DNA of 64,000 bases from Chloranthus sessilifolius (GCA_021018995.1 CM037595.1:98511991-98575990); one strand, 5' to 3'. Shown: positions 12,601 to 23,500, counted from the first letter of the stretch. Made by a program: numbers and translations. The notes: a model not told the origin generated them from the sequence alone.

Positions 12601-14293
12601 CGTGGTGCCCAATCCCCACAATTAACACCACATGAGGGCCCACCTAATGGTGGGCATAGAGAAATCTCCAACCATAGTCTCCGGACTCTTTTTATAATAA
12701 ACTAGTTTTTTTTTGGTGAAATTATATAATAAATCACAATTGGAGGGTCAAAATCTAATCTCTACCTAACAAGTGGGCTCTTAATTACGTGACTCTCGTG
12801 GGTAAATAACATGAAAAAAAATGGTCATCCTAATTCCATGATTACTTACAGCATTATAAGTTTATAGTAATAAAAGAATTTTATAGACCCAAAACTATTA
12901 GTGACCGTTGGATCTTCATCAAAGTCAATTTCCCACATTCATACCATAACGCTGGACTAGGTCCACCTTGTCTTTCCTTTACGCCTTCGTATGCCAAACA
13001 TTATGAGCTACTGTCCAGAAAACTAATTAATGAGCACATTCACAAACTGACTGGACATTTCAAATTAATTTAACATAGAAACTATCGGCTGTACCTCCTA
13101 TACATGTATCATCCCATCCGATTGGTTAAGAAGAGGGATCCCCAAAAACACGACAACCTATTTGTTTCGGGAACCATTACTTAGCCGTCTGATTTGAATA
13201 CTATCATCTAAATATCTATCATACAAAACTTAACCTCTATCAAATGATCCAACAGAATTAATTGTTGAATCTCATAATGGCCTTTGACTGCATCGAAGCA
13301 TAGGATAAAGGTCATTTTTGGGGCAAATCTTTTTCACCTAAGATACTTAGACCTTTGCCCTCAAATCAGACGGCTTAGATGGCATTTCAGCGGGCACAAG
13401 TTCCCAAAATTCTTCTTTTAAACCATCTGCAAGTAATGGCTCCCATTTGTTTCCCAAACATATTTTACCAGAGAATATAAGTCGCCGGATGTTCGAAAAG
13501 AAATCGGAAAAATGACAAAGATACCTGAAAAGTGACACCTGGACGAGGTTGTACGGCCACCACATCGCCGCCGGCTCCACCAGGTACCTACGAAATATCC
13601 CTGCCCATCCGAACCCTAACACCTACCAGTCGAACATGGAAAATATATAAAATAAAAATAAAATCATTAATACCCTCTTTATATATATATAAATCGTAAC
13701 CACACTTATTATGTGGAAAGAAATGGATCTTACTTGCGTGGTTATAACCACCAGCAGAGACACAAAAAAAGTGAGCTGCTTCTTATAAAAGAGCTTCACG
13801 GCACTGACGATATGTATAGCATACACGTTCCCCGCCCCGGAATTCGCAAAAATGGTGATCAAGACGTGCTCTTTGATATTGAACGGTCCAGGATTCAACG
13901 TGAACTCCCACCTCTTGCCTCTGAAGAACACCCGATCCGGCATCATCCGCGCCATGAGGTGTCCGAGGGGTACAACGGCGATCTGCGCGGATATCGAGGT
14001 TATGGAAAGGGGCTCCTTGCGGTACCAAAAGAATTGATTGAGGAACGAGAGCAGGACACATGATAAGGTTCCTAGGAACCACATACGAAATGTGAGGACC
14101 GGGAGCGTCGGGTCGTCGGTGATCGGCACCGTCAACGCCACTTGTTTGATCGGAGAGTTCTCGGGGACCGTTGAATTTCCTGATAATGAAGCTTCTTCGG
14201 CCAGGGATGATGACGATGATGATGATGGTGGTGAACCATTTCTTTCCTGTGGGACTGCATGAAATTTGCAAACATGGTTTGGTTAGAGAGATC

Positions 14294-14325
<32 letters not shown>

Positions 14326-14364
14326 CTTACTGAGGGGTTCTGTGATCTCCTTTAGTGATTCCAT
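6636..14364 (-). CDS. Oligopeptide transporter (OPT family), 7 exons
   Basis: Coding exons in order are 14331-14364, 13734-14254, 13525-13622, 8197-8766, 7659-7914, 7374-7556 and 6636-7250. All six introns have GT-AG ends and the phases agree. The sum is 2277 nt, or 758 aa, the usual length for plant OPT proteins. Family signatures are an N-terminal [18 protein letters not shown] (residues about 52-69), the NPG motif in [14 protein letters not shown] (NPG at 132-134), and [11 protein letters not shown] at 544-554. The C-terminus has the cysteine-rich ending [15 protein letters not shown]. Many hydrophobic segments indicate a polytopic membrane protein. Known plant OPTs are proton-coupled carriers of small peptides such as glutathione, or of metal chelates, at the plasma membrane. 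The substrate here is not predictable. The C-terminus recalls the OPT1/OPT5 group, which is an inference. No stop or frameshift was found, so the gene looks functional. Confidence 0.93.
8955..9215. repeat. Copy of the long-armed inverted-repeat family
   Basis: It begins CCATTGACTGTTTTGAATCC and contains GATGTTGAGCTCATGGGC and CATATAGCACACATCCC, followed by the reverse-oriented CTTTTTGGGATG. It is a degenerate copy of the family best seen at 19127-19441. It lies in transporter intron 3. Confidence 0.65.
9241..9659. mobile_element. hAT-like non-autonomous element, degenerate
   Basis: The left end AGAGCTGCAAAGGTTAGGGT pairs with the right end, which reads AGGGCTGCAAACGGGTAGGGT on the other strand. 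The first 20 bases of each were compared. The ends resemble those of the better preserved hAT element at 19817-20755. I could not see an 8-bp duplication. No coding capacity. Confidence 0.55.
9812..9958. mobile_element. MITE, same family as 27017-27165
   Basis: It starts GGACAGATTTTATGCA and shares the central TTAATTAATACAAGTCGGTAC and CCACATCAG with the copy at 27017-27165. The arms are more diverged than in that copy. It lies in transporter intron 3. Confidence 0.65.
11220..11435. mobile_element. GGATCAAAAT-ended element rich in ATACGTATCG
   Basis: The right end reads ATTTTGATCCACGG, the reverse complement of the ends of the element at 62897-63097. The interior contains ACGATACGTATCGG and GATACATTGAATGTATCGTC, both also present there. 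The left end is too diverged to place. It lies in transporter intron 3. Confidence 0.6.
14296..14323. repeat. (GA)n microsatellite in intron 1 of the transporter
   Basis: This GA run lies within the 76-bp first intron (14255-14330), a few bases from its 5' splice site. On the transcript it is a CU run. Confidence 0.9.
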
Positions 14365-14424
14365 CTTGCTCCTCGGTCTTTGGAGATTCAATGTAGACAG
14401 AGAAAGTTATGAAAAGAATTCGCA

Positions 14425-14430
14425 TTTATA
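14425..14430 (-). promoter_or_regulatory. Putative TATA box of the transporter
   Basis: TATAAA on the minus strand (in CCTATAAATGCG) lies 61 bp upstream of the ATG at 14364. That would give a 5' untranslated leader of roughly 30 nt if transcription starts about 30 bp downstream of it. It is supported by position and sequence only. Confidence 0.5.
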
Positions 14431-15179
14431 GGAATAGGAGATAGGTTTCTGTGCACGCTGCACACGCAATACAATCCCTTCTCTGGTATTCGCATGGCTC
14501 TCAGAAGGTTCAGCATAACGGTGCTTGCATATAAGGATCTGGATTCTGGATTGTTGAATTAATTTTACACCATTGGATGGGTAATTTATTAGACGGAATA
14601 TTGGGTTATTATAATGGAACGAGACGCTCCCCCTGTTTAATAATCAAGGATTGATCAGACGGTTTATATTTCCTATATCGATATATTGTTGGGTCAGGTG
14701 CATTGAATCAGCGGCGGCCGGTTGATTTGAAGAGCCTGATTGAAGGGTTTATGGAATATACGGTTAGAGATGAGGAGCACCACTATGTTCTTCCATAGTG
14801 CTACTTGCCACGAGAGAAAATCTTTTGTAGTTTTTTTTCTTTTTTTGACCTGAGAAAATCATTTGCAGTTATTTGTTCCTTTCTGTTCCCTAATTCGTCA
14901 ACGGTGGGCAAAGCAAACTACGTATCACGTGAGGCACCCGTAAAAAGGTAACAAATGGAAACTTCTAATATAAGAACACCCATGGGTAAAACTTCAATAT
15001 TGCCGTTTGTAAAAAAAAAAAAAAAAACAAACTTCAATATTGCGTAACGGTGGGAATCTCGGTCAACTTGCTTGAAATAGTAGATATTAACAAAGAAAAC
15101 ATCACCTATATCATTGGTAATTCTGCTCGCACTCATGCAACCTCTATTGGCGCCTACACTTGAAATCCTGAAACCTTTT
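14431..15179. other. Upstream intergenic region of the transporter
   Basis: This holds the putative promoter and 5' flank. No other gene is seen. An A run of about 18 bases lies near 15010-15027. Confidence 0.5.
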
Positions 15180-15490
15180 TATGCTTCAGATCAGACTATC
15201 GAGATTGTTTCTCACTCCAATCTTCCACACGATGGATCTTGAGACTATGAACATACCATCAGACAGTCTTATTTTTTTGCCACCAGATAAAAACCTCTAA
15301 AACTCTCGGTTGAGCATCATGTGTGTCATGTGAAATCTCTAATCTCGTGTGTAAGTACTTGCTCTCGTTTTGGGATTTGTACCATGTAAAATATAAAACA
15401 TAGTATCTAATGGTACATTCATGATTTCAAGATCCATAATGTAATAGATTAAAGTGAAAATTGATCTACATTGTCTAATTCAAAACACTT
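15180..15490. mobile_element. Long-armed inverted-repeat family, near full copy
   Basis: The left arm (TGCTTCAGATCAGACTATCG, CACACGATGGATCTTGAG) is followed by a right arm in opposite orientation (TTTCAAGATCCATAATG, TGTCTAATTCAAAACACTT). The arms are each about 100-130 bp and diverged. There is no coding capacity. Confidence 0.65.
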
Positions 15491-15884
15491 ACTCAGGTTT
15501 CGCTTGGAGGCCAAGCGTCAGTGCCAAGAGATGTACCCATATATCTATGGGAAAATGTTCATTTTATACACTAAAGCTTTGTATTAACTCTAATATTATT
15601 CCATCAAAAAAAAAAAAAGTGCTAATCTTATTGAAGTGGGGATGGAGTTTTTTAAGGTATCCTAAGCTAAGAAAAAAGGAAGAAGGTTAGGCGTTAAAAT
15701 TAGTGTGGTCCGGGCTTGGCCCAAAATACGATAATCGGGTCAGCTATTGGATAGGCATATTCAAAAGGGTACGGGTATTTGCAATTGAAAATTCGATCTC
15801 CACAGCAAATGATTCTACCAAAAATATTGTTTACAACCTTGAATTACTCCATTATTTTTTGTCCCTATCTTTCCCATAATAGCT

Positions 15885-16120
15885 CTTGAGATCAGGGCCG
15901 CCTATCAAACACTAAGATAATGATTTCACATGACAATCATCCCCAAAAGTGAACATAATCATACAAGAAGGATTCACTGATAACTTTTGGAAATGTTTTC
16001 CACGTGGAATCAACATCTAGCCGTCTAATAGGTGGTCCATGATCTTCATATCTCTTGTGTGAAATATTGCAAAAAACGTTCTCCATCGTCTAATTCAAGG
16101 CAGTCAATGGTGCTAATAGT
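15885..16120. mobile_element. Long-armed inverted-repeat family copy
   Basis: It runs from AGCTCTTGAGATCAGGGCC to CGTCTAATTCAAGGCAGTC, with TCCCCAAAAGTGAACATAATC in the middle. The right arm is better preserved than the left. Confidence 0.65.
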
Positions 16121-16235
16121 GGAATCATCAATTGTAAAATATTTAAAAATTTATCAAATTATTATAATGATTTTTATTTCAAGAATAGACAAATAAAACT
16201 TACAAAGCCAAGCCCTAATCATGATAACCATGGCG

Positions 16236-16384
16236 ATGTAGAGAGACATGTTACACGTGAGGGAGCGTAATAGATAGTCCCACATCACTTGTGGTATCCA
16301 TGGCCTTGGACTACATAAATATGGGACAATCCTCTCCTCACAAGCCAGTTTTGTGAGGTTGAGTTAGGCTCATGGGATTCTACA
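16236..16384 (+). repeat. TRIM-like LTR, first copy
   Basis: This 149-bp unit begins TGTAGAGAGACA and ends TTCTACA. It contains CCCACATC and GTTTTGTGAGGTTGAGTTAG, which are typical of small plant LTRs. It is immediately followed by a primer-binding site. Confidence 0.75.
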
Positions 16385-16410
16385 TGGTATCAGAGCAGGT
16401 ACCACAGGGA

Positions 16411-16556
16411 TGTAGAGAGACACATTACACGTGAGTGGGCGTGAATGATAGCCCCACATCGTTGTGGGCTCAAAGCCTTAGGCTACATATTACCTAGGCA
16501 ATCTTCACCTTACAAGCCGATTTTGTAAGGTTGAGTTAGGCCCATAAAATTCTTCA
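16411..16556 (+). repeat. TRIM-like LTR, second copy
   Basis: This 146-bp unit begins TGTAGAGAGACACATTACAC and ends ATTCTTCA. It is a diverged direct repeat of 16236-16384. Confidence 0.75.
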
Positions 16557-17599
16557 TTGTACATATTTTTTTTATGTTTTATTTGCTGAGAGTTGAGTGC
16601 TAAAAGGCTAAGGTCCATTTGGACAACCCTTCAAACCCGATTTGCATCATAAATTAAAGGACCTGACTCTCCTGTCATTTAAACACCAAAATGGTATCCA
16701 AATGATCTTACGTCGTAAAAGATGTGGGTAATCCACAACGCCAAAGTGATGGATCATATATTGAAGGGCAATAGGCTCAAAAATCAAACTTTTTGAGAGA
16801 TTTGAACCATCTAATTTATTCACTATAATATCAACCGTTGTTTTTAGTTCTAATAACTAATATCAAGTTCATCAATCGGCTAGTTTACATCCACTCATAG
16901 ACATGTTTCTTTGGGCTGAAATGTTTTCTAATGATAGATTATCACTTGGACAATTTAGATGGTCATGTTTTAGCTCTACCGGCTAATATTAAAGTTCATC
17001 AATTGGATGGTTCACATTGATCCACTTGTACGCATGTTTCTTTGGGCTGAGATATTTTCTAATGATAGATTATCAATTGGACAATTTAGATTGGTACCAT
17101 GATGATATTTTCTAATTACCTAGTCCCCCATTACTTTGCAGCAACGTGACACTCAATTATATGATCGGATGTCTTAAATATATAGTGGCTCGATGATCAT
17201 AATTATTTTATAAAAAAAATTGAAATATAAAAATATAAAATTGCATAGTCCATAGTGTCAACCGTGGTGAGAAATAAACGGTAAAATTAAATGTGATTTT
17301 ACTGCTTATTTTATGTTTAATTAACTCTGTTCATTGCATAATTTTATATTTTTAGTATAATAATTATGATGATCGAGCGGCGCTCTTATTCTTAGCATCC
17401 AATCATATGATTAAGCATCAGGTGGCTGTAAATTAGTTTTTGACCACGTAACTTGGTTCATCGTACCATGGAGAAAGAGCACATGCTTGCACTGAAAATA
17501 GAATAATAATGTCCTATCTTCTACATGTGATTTAGAAAAGATACCACGTCGTACATTTGTCCACCAAAAATTCTCCTTACCTGTCTTCTTTTATCTACA
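16557..17599. other. AT-rich intergenic region
   Basis: No gene is seen. A diverged direct repeat of about 90 bp occurs at roughly 16870-16960 and 16985-17090, sharing CATGTTTCTTTGGGCTGA and TCTAATGATAGATTATCA. Confidence 0.5.
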
Positions 17600-17780
17600 G
17601 TCCACGATTCTTCCTTTTCAACCCAAGATTCAAATGCTATTAGAGATCTTTTTTATCCGAATTAATCTTTCTTCGCCTTAATAGATATTGAGATCATTGT
17701 CCTATTATTAGACAGTCATATTTTCATTCCATATGATACACATTCTAAACAGTAAACCTAACAATGGGCATACATCAAAT
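17600..17780. repeat. Long-armed family, degenerate left arm
   Basis: It contains GATATTGAGATCATTGTCC, TTCATTCCATATGATACAC and GGGCATACATC in the order seen in the left half of better copies. Confidence 0.45.
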
Positions 17781-19126
17781 AGGTTGTCAGAAAAAATTTC
17801 GAAACCAGTGTCACCTGTATAGTAAAACCGTGACACTCTTGATCTTAAGATAACGATATCTTCGGATAACAATAGGCAACTCCATGCCCTAACTTTGATA
17901 TTGTCGAAGATTGGGATGAAAAAGCTGAGAAAAAAGAATCATGAGTTGAAAATAAAGCTACCCGTACCAATATTTCTTAGGGCATGGTATAACGATAGCC
18001 ATAAATTGATATAGAACATGGAGTTGCCTGTTCGATCCAAACACTGGCTCCAACCTCATCAGTTAAGTTAAAAGAAAAACTTCAAATTTAATTCATGTAA
18101 ACCATCTGATCTAAATCATATGTGGATATATGGTTGCCCTTTTATCTTTGTAACTATTATTGGGGAGCATTCTGATTATAATGATAATATATCAAACTCT
18201 TTTATATGCGTTTTGCAACGAATATTTCAGTGGCATTTTAGTAAATTGCTGTTATTCATGGAATCGTTATGTTGTTTTTATTTGCTACACCTAGCCGTGC
18301 AAGCATGTCAATCGTACTCGCAGGAATAGGAGAGATTCCCCGGATTCCAAGTTGTTATTATTTAATATTTAATGGAGATACAGATACAGATCCAGATCCA
18401 GATTCAAACACTAAATTATTGGTTTAAAGAAATGCCACGTCGTAGCATGTTTACCGTTTATTTCCTAGGCCTAGATTTACTCGATTGAATATTGGGAAAA
18501 AATTAGGTGTTTAACAGAAACATGTTTGATATCGTATTACACGGCTGATTTAAGAAGGATCAACGGCTGGACAAGATCAGGACAGGGCTGTGTTTTATGG
18601 ATGGATCCGATGGACTGTGGATCTGACGGTACTGATGAAAGCAATGGAACATGATCAAGTGTACTATGCTTTTAGTGTAAACTAAAATTGAGTTGGTATT
18701 AGGCACATGAGCCACTGGTGTTACACGGACTAATATCAGTCCATCTGAATGGTCAACAATCTGTGTCACTGATTTCATAAACTTAGTCTTTTTGCAAGAT
18801 CATCTACTAAACTTTCAAATTTTAGAATTTCTCTTATTATTTTTTGGAAATGGGAAATTCCCTGAAAATTGAGAGGTAGTATTGTTTTTTTTCTTTAGGT
18901 GAATACAGATACATTGAACCTGGACCTTTTTTTTTTGTTAGATTTGTTTTCTTTGTAATTGTTAATGCAGGGCTCACATTTTGGTTGTATGTGGACATGA
19001 TTATGGACATTGAAGAGCAAATATTTTTCCTTCTTTCTGTTTTTCTTCTTTTTGCAAATATTTTGGGGTACCTCTGATCGCGCGACGTGTTCTATGAAAG
19101 TGCCTATGCCCCAGACTCCTAAAAAC
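17781..19126. other. Intergenic, no gene recognised
   Basis: There are no convincing exons. The region is AT-rich with T runs near 18880-18940 and 19020-19045. Confidence 0.5.
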
Positions 19127-19441
19127 CCGTTGATTGCTTTGGATCAAATGATGGAGATTTTGTTTCACCCATATCTTCTACACAATGGATCTTGAGATCT
19201 TGGCACACCTATCTAATGGTCAATTTTTTATTGCATGCGTCAGAAATCTCCAAAAAATGACTCTTCAATCGTATGGCATACATCACGCTCAAACATGATT
19301 TTAGGACATTTTTTTTGGATTTGGGACTCATGAAATAAAAAACGGACCGTCTAATAGGTGCGTCATGATATCAAGATCCATTGTGTGAAAGATCGGGGTG
19401 AAACACGAACTCCATCGTCTGATATGAAGTGATCAATGATT
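19127..19441. mobile_element. Long-armed inverted-repeat family, best full copy
   Basis: The left arm starts TTGATTGCTTTGGATCAAAT and contains CACAATGGATCTTGAGATC and TGGTCAATTTTTTATTGCAT. The right arm, in reverse order and orientation, contains GACCGTCTAATAGGTG, ATCAAGATCCATTGTGTG and ends CTGATATGAAGTGATCAATG. Each arm is over 100 bp, so the transcript would fold into a long hairpin. No coding capacity is visible. Superfamily is unknown, since no clear duplication was found. Confidence 0.75.
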
Positions 19442-19808
19442 TTGAAGGAGTCATAGTTTTCATGTTTAATGAGCAAATATTTGTGTCATTGTTACTATGT
19501 TTTTAAATAAATATATATTTTCAAAAAATTTATCTAAGCTTATTTGCTATTCTCTAGTGTAATTTACTAAATTTAGCCCATATTGGAAAGAAATAAATAC
19601 TCATTTGTACTTTACTTTTAGTTTTGTGAATTCAATAAAAGTTTTTTGAAATCAATGAAAGGCCAGCCTAATCCCGAAAGGGCTGCTCCAGAAATCATTT
19701 AATCAGGCAAATGCGCACGGAGTGCAAATCCTTGATTTGGTGTCTTGCTAGATAAGCAATTAAAAACTTTTATTATTAACTACTTAATTTTAATGATTTA
19801 TGTTGAAA
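19442..19808. other. AT-rich spacer
   Basis: No gene or clear repeat is seen. Confidence 0.5.
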
Positions 19809-19816
19809 ATTGAAAC

Positions 19817-20755
19817 TAGGGCTGCAACAGAGCTGAGTCAACTCGACAACTCGGCTCGGCTCAACCCGAAAAATTAGAGCTTTTCTCTTTAGAGCTCGGC
19901 TCTCGAATGAACAGTTTATAGTTCGAATGAACAGAGCCGAGCTAAAGTTAAGGCCAGCTCAGCTCTATGGCTCAATTTATATATATATATATATAAAACT
20001 TTGAGAAGTCTATTTTACTCTTCAAAATAATCTTTTAAATTTATTCAACGATTACTTTGAAGGATAAAATAGAAACTTTTGGCCCCCACTTGCCCTAATT
20101 TTCACTTTATATATTATATAGTACCTACTGTTACTTCAACCCATGATTCTCAATATCGCTTCCGTTTGAGAGCAAATTGAGATGACTAGTGAATCAGATC
20201 AAATTTGTGAAGTCATTTTTATCATTTTATATGTTTAAAAAATAATTAGTATTTTCATCTACCATATTTTTCATCTTAACTTATATATTTTATTAAGGGA
20301 TACAATAGTTATCAAGCATATTTCAAGAGTTCAAATTATTATAAAAATATATTATTTTTCGTAAATTTTGTAAAAAGTTATGCACACAACTGACTTCACT
20401 CAATTGATCTAATTTCATCAAAGTTCATCATGCTACATGAATCTGAGAAAAATTTCAAACTCATCGCTTGACCATCAAATTAAGCAACAAGGAGATACAA
20501 ATTAAATGATAAGTGTCATTCAAAAGGATATTTACTAAAAAGGTACGCAATTTATATTTTGAGTTCATTTTTTATAATAGAACATATTTGACTCGAAGCT
20601 CCGCCAGAGCTCGGCTCGAGCTCAAAGAGCCGAGCTAGAGCTTGAAATTTTTGAACTCGAAGAGCCTAGAGCCAATCCCAACTTTGCTCATGTAAGGTAG
20701 AATCGAGCTAGAGCTGACCCGAGCTCGGGCTCGGCCCGGCTTAGTTGCACCCCTA
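19817..20755. mobile_element. Non-autonomous hAT element with 8-bp TSD
   Basis: The 939-bp element starts TAGGGCTGCAAC. Its right end is GTTGCACCCCTA, giving inverted ends. It is flanked by the perfect 8-bp duplication ATTGAAAC (19809-19816 and 20756-20763). An 8-bp duplication with these ends indicates the hAT superfamily. Both subterminal regions carry repeated GAGCC/GGCTC motifs (CTCGGCTCGGCTC on the left, GAGCTCGGGCTCGGCCCGGC on the right), as expected of transposase-binding sites. There is no coding capacity. Confidence 0.9.
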
Positions 20756-20779
20756 ATTGAAACGGTGCACGTTGTAAAA

Positions 20780-21270
20780 GGGCAATGGTCAGGTCCTACT
20801 ATATAGAACCAGATTTCTAATCCTACCCCATCTGTTGTCCTTGGAAATAGGAGAATCTTGACTACGCGTCATGCTATAAAAAGTAAAAACCAAGAAAGTC
20901 AAGAATCTCCTATTTTCAAGGGCAACAAATGGGGTAGGACTGGAAATCTGTTTCTACTTGGTAGGACTTAACCATTGCCTAGGTCAGGTCCTTCCAAGTA
21001 GAACCAGATTTCCAGTCCTGCCACGTCTATTATCCTTAGAATTAGGAGAATCTTGACTGCAAGTCATGCTATAAAAAGTAAAAATCAAGAAAGTCAAGAT
21101 TCTCTTATTTCCAAGGGCAATAGAGGGAATAGGACTAGAAATCTGTTTCTACTTAACTGCACCTCATATTATAAAAAGTGAAAACCAAGAAAATCAAGAT
21201 TCTCCTATTTCCAAGGGCAGCAAATAGGGTAGGATTGAAAATCTGTTTCTACTTGATAGGATCATTGCCC
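20780..21270. mobile_element. Cluster of hairpin MITEs, arms L-R-L-R-R
   Basis: One complete hairpin (20781-20979) has arms of about 80 bp. It starts GGCAATGGTCAGGTCC and ends GGACTTAACCATTGCC, with AGTCAAGA at the turn. A second left arm starts near 20987 and is followed by a right arm ending about 21150. A third right arm runs to 21270. All contain CTATAAAAAGTAAAAACCAA or a close variant at the centre. No coding capacity. Confidence 0.85.
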
Positions 21271-22114
21271 ATTATTTCTCAGACGTCTGTCTTTCTTTAA
21301 AAGGAGACAGATCAAACTAAGTTATATTGACTTGGTATAATAACACAGTATAAGCGTTTCTAGCAGTCTATTTCATTAGCTTAACTGTCAATATTGACGG
21401 TCTAAATAAAATAGGATTTGTTTTCACCTCAAAGGCCATTCATAAAACTAGGACAGTATTCACACATAGTGCGGCCAAGCATTCCAGTCAGTCGTGCCAC
21501 ATAAGCTGCCTGTAAAATTATCTATTAAAAATTGCTCACCATTTATAATTTTTGATAAAACTTTTTACAGACGAGTTTGAATGATTAGGCGTCTTGATCT
21601 AGCACACAAAACTATGTCATAGTCAGGTCTTTCAACAGGTCGGGCTTGAAGCCAAAGTCTACTCAGCCTGGTTCAGATTGGATTTGGGCTCAAATAAAAA
21701 AAGGAGCCTAAATGCTTCCGCACCGAGCTCCGCCTGCTTATGTGTCCATGCTGGATTAATTAAGCCCTGTTTTTTAAGATAAGAAATAATCCTATTGACC
21801 AAAGCCCGACCAAGCCAAGGCCAATTGTATTAAGAAAAAAGGCTGGCCTAGCCTAAATCGAGCCTGACTCGAACTCAGTTCAAGTCAGGTTTGGGCTTAA
21901 ACGAAAAACCCGAGCTCAGCCTAATTTTACATCCAGGCCAGATTCGCAGCTAATTTCTATGATCACAAATAACCAAACCTATTAAAACTATTACCCGAAC
22001 TCAGCCCAGCCAGCGGAAGTATTTTTCCAGCTTCTGATTTGGATTTGTATACTTACAAAATATTCGTATAGAGGGCGATTTTTGTGGATAAAAAGAAGGA
22101 AGTTATAACTTGCA
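21271..22114. other. Intergenic with hAT-like GC-rich relic
   Basis: No gene is seen. Around 21630-21960 there are repeated GGGCTT, GCCCGACC and GAGCCTGAC motifs reminiscent of hAT subterminal regions. Its limits cannot be set. Confidence 0.4.
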
Positions 22115-22290
22115 CACGAGATTTGTACAGGGACACATGAGTCAAAAAAGGACTTGATATTTGTGGGACTTGTGTCAGGTAAAATATCTAAGCCGTCTGA
22201 TTTGAAGGTCATGATGAAAAGATCTTTGATGTCAAAGATTGACACAAAATAGAATCTCCATCATCTGATTTAACATGGCTAACCATTAAA
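22115..22290. repeat. Long-armed family, degenerate right half
   Basis: It contains AAGCCGTCTGATTTGAAGG and AGAATCTCCATCATCTGATT in the order of the right arm. Confidence 0.45.
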
Positions 22291-22624
22291 TTAGATGATA
22301 GAATTTTACTGCATTGAATCAGATGGAGTTCTTGTATGCCTATCTTTAGCAATAGGGACTTTTACATCATGACTTTGACATTATACAGCTTAGATGGTGT
22401 TCTATATGGCACAAATCTCAAAAATAAGTAGTGTTCTTTTTTTAACCCATGTGCCATGTGTGCAAGTTGTAGCTCCTTTAAAAGAAAAGCATAATATTTC
22501 GACAATTCATAATGGAATGGCAGTTAGTATGAATGTTAGTTGATAATTTATACAATTAAATCAGTCAAAGTAGTTTTATTAACACTCATGGAATCCTCGT
22601 GGTCCCCCACCCGAGAAATTAGTG

Positions 22625-22780
22625 AATGCTCAAAAGTGACTTTAGGGTTATATTTTTGGTATATGTGATAATTGGAATAAAAAATTAATCTTATGTGATC
22701 TTAAAATCCCTTGTGTAGAATATTGGAGCGAAAAATGATCTCCATTGTATGATTTAAAGAAATCAATGATTTTTTGTGTA
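22625..22780. repeat. Long-armed family, right arm
   Basis: It contains TCAAAAGTGACTTTAGGG, ATCCCTTGTGTAGAATATTG and GATCTCCATTGTATGATTTA in right-arm order. Confidence 0.55.
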
Positions 22781-23224
22781 GGTATAGCTCAAGATTCAGG
22801 GGGTATGATTAAAGCTACACTAAAATATATTTTCTTAAAGATAAAGTAGCTAAAATAGCTCTCTTGTGAAAACTTTTTTTAAAAGGCAATAAGTAAAAAG
22901 AGGGTTGAATCAAAATAAGGCTTTAACCAATCAAATTTAGCTATCCTTGTAGGAGATGCTGTAAGGGAAATTGCTATGAAAAGATGATAAAGGGAATTGC
23001 AAATTTGAAAGGTTGGTAAGTCATCTTGCAAAAATCCCCATACACAGCTCGTGCACGGGTGGTACACGGGCTGGTAAGTTTTGTTCGGCCTGCAAGATTG
23101 AGTCATTGGGTAAGTGCACTTCTAATTTCTAACATCCTTATAATTCATCCGTGCGAGTATATTGTTGAGCATGCAGATGACCGTTCACCCATAAAGGCTA
23201 GTGTAGCTAATAGAAACTCAGCTT

Positions 23225-23500
23225 TCAAAGAGGAATAAAGATCCATAATCATGACACTTGGGGTCGTGGTTCAATAAACATGACACTTGAGACTATAAGC
23301 ATAAGATCAGACTATCAGATCTTGATTATATTCTGTGGCATATAACCCAAAAAGTGGTTCCAAAATCATATTTGTCATATGGAACAAAAATATGATGGTT
23401 GAGTGGTATGCCCATGGTCTCAAGATCTTTGTGTGGAAGATTAGAATGAAAATGATCTCCATTGTTTTGATTCAAAGATATCAACCATTTTCAGATTTAG
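23225..23500. mobile_element. Long-armed family copy
   Basis: A left half with CTTGAGACTATAAGCATAAG is followed by the right arm with CCATGGTCTCAAGATCTTTG and GATCTCCATTGTTTTGATTC. It is moderately degenerate. Confidence 0.6.

Larger units (their letters stand above)
8767..13524 (-). other. Intron 3 of the transporter, 4.76 kb, repeat-filled
   Basis: The intron separates the exon ending in SLFR from the exon starting [10 protein letters not shown]. It has GT-AG ends and phase 2. The other five introns are 76-282 bp. It contains an arm-pair relic of the long-armed family (8955-9215), a hAT-like relic (9241-9659), a 147-bp MITE (9812-9958), a CGATACGTATCG-rich element (about 11220-11435), and AT-rich stretches at 9990-10750. 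No gene was recognised inside it. Confidence 0.85.
16236..16556 (+). mobile_element. TRIM-like element, LTR-PBS-LTR
   Basis: Two direct LTR copies (16236-16384 and 16411-16556) flank only 26 bp (16385-16410). These 26 bp begin with TGGTATCAGAGC, the primer-binding site for initiator methionine tRNA. There is no coding DNA and no clear flanking duplication. TRIM elements are known to be small, but an interior made of little more than the primer-binding site is extreme. A recombination or an aberrant reverse-transcription product could also give this arrangement. Confidence 0.75.

Noticed and set aside
13783-14271. 162-codon open frame overlapping transporter exon 2
   Set aside because: It is on the same strand but in another frame. 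The transporter frame has family motifs and consistent splice phases, this one has none.
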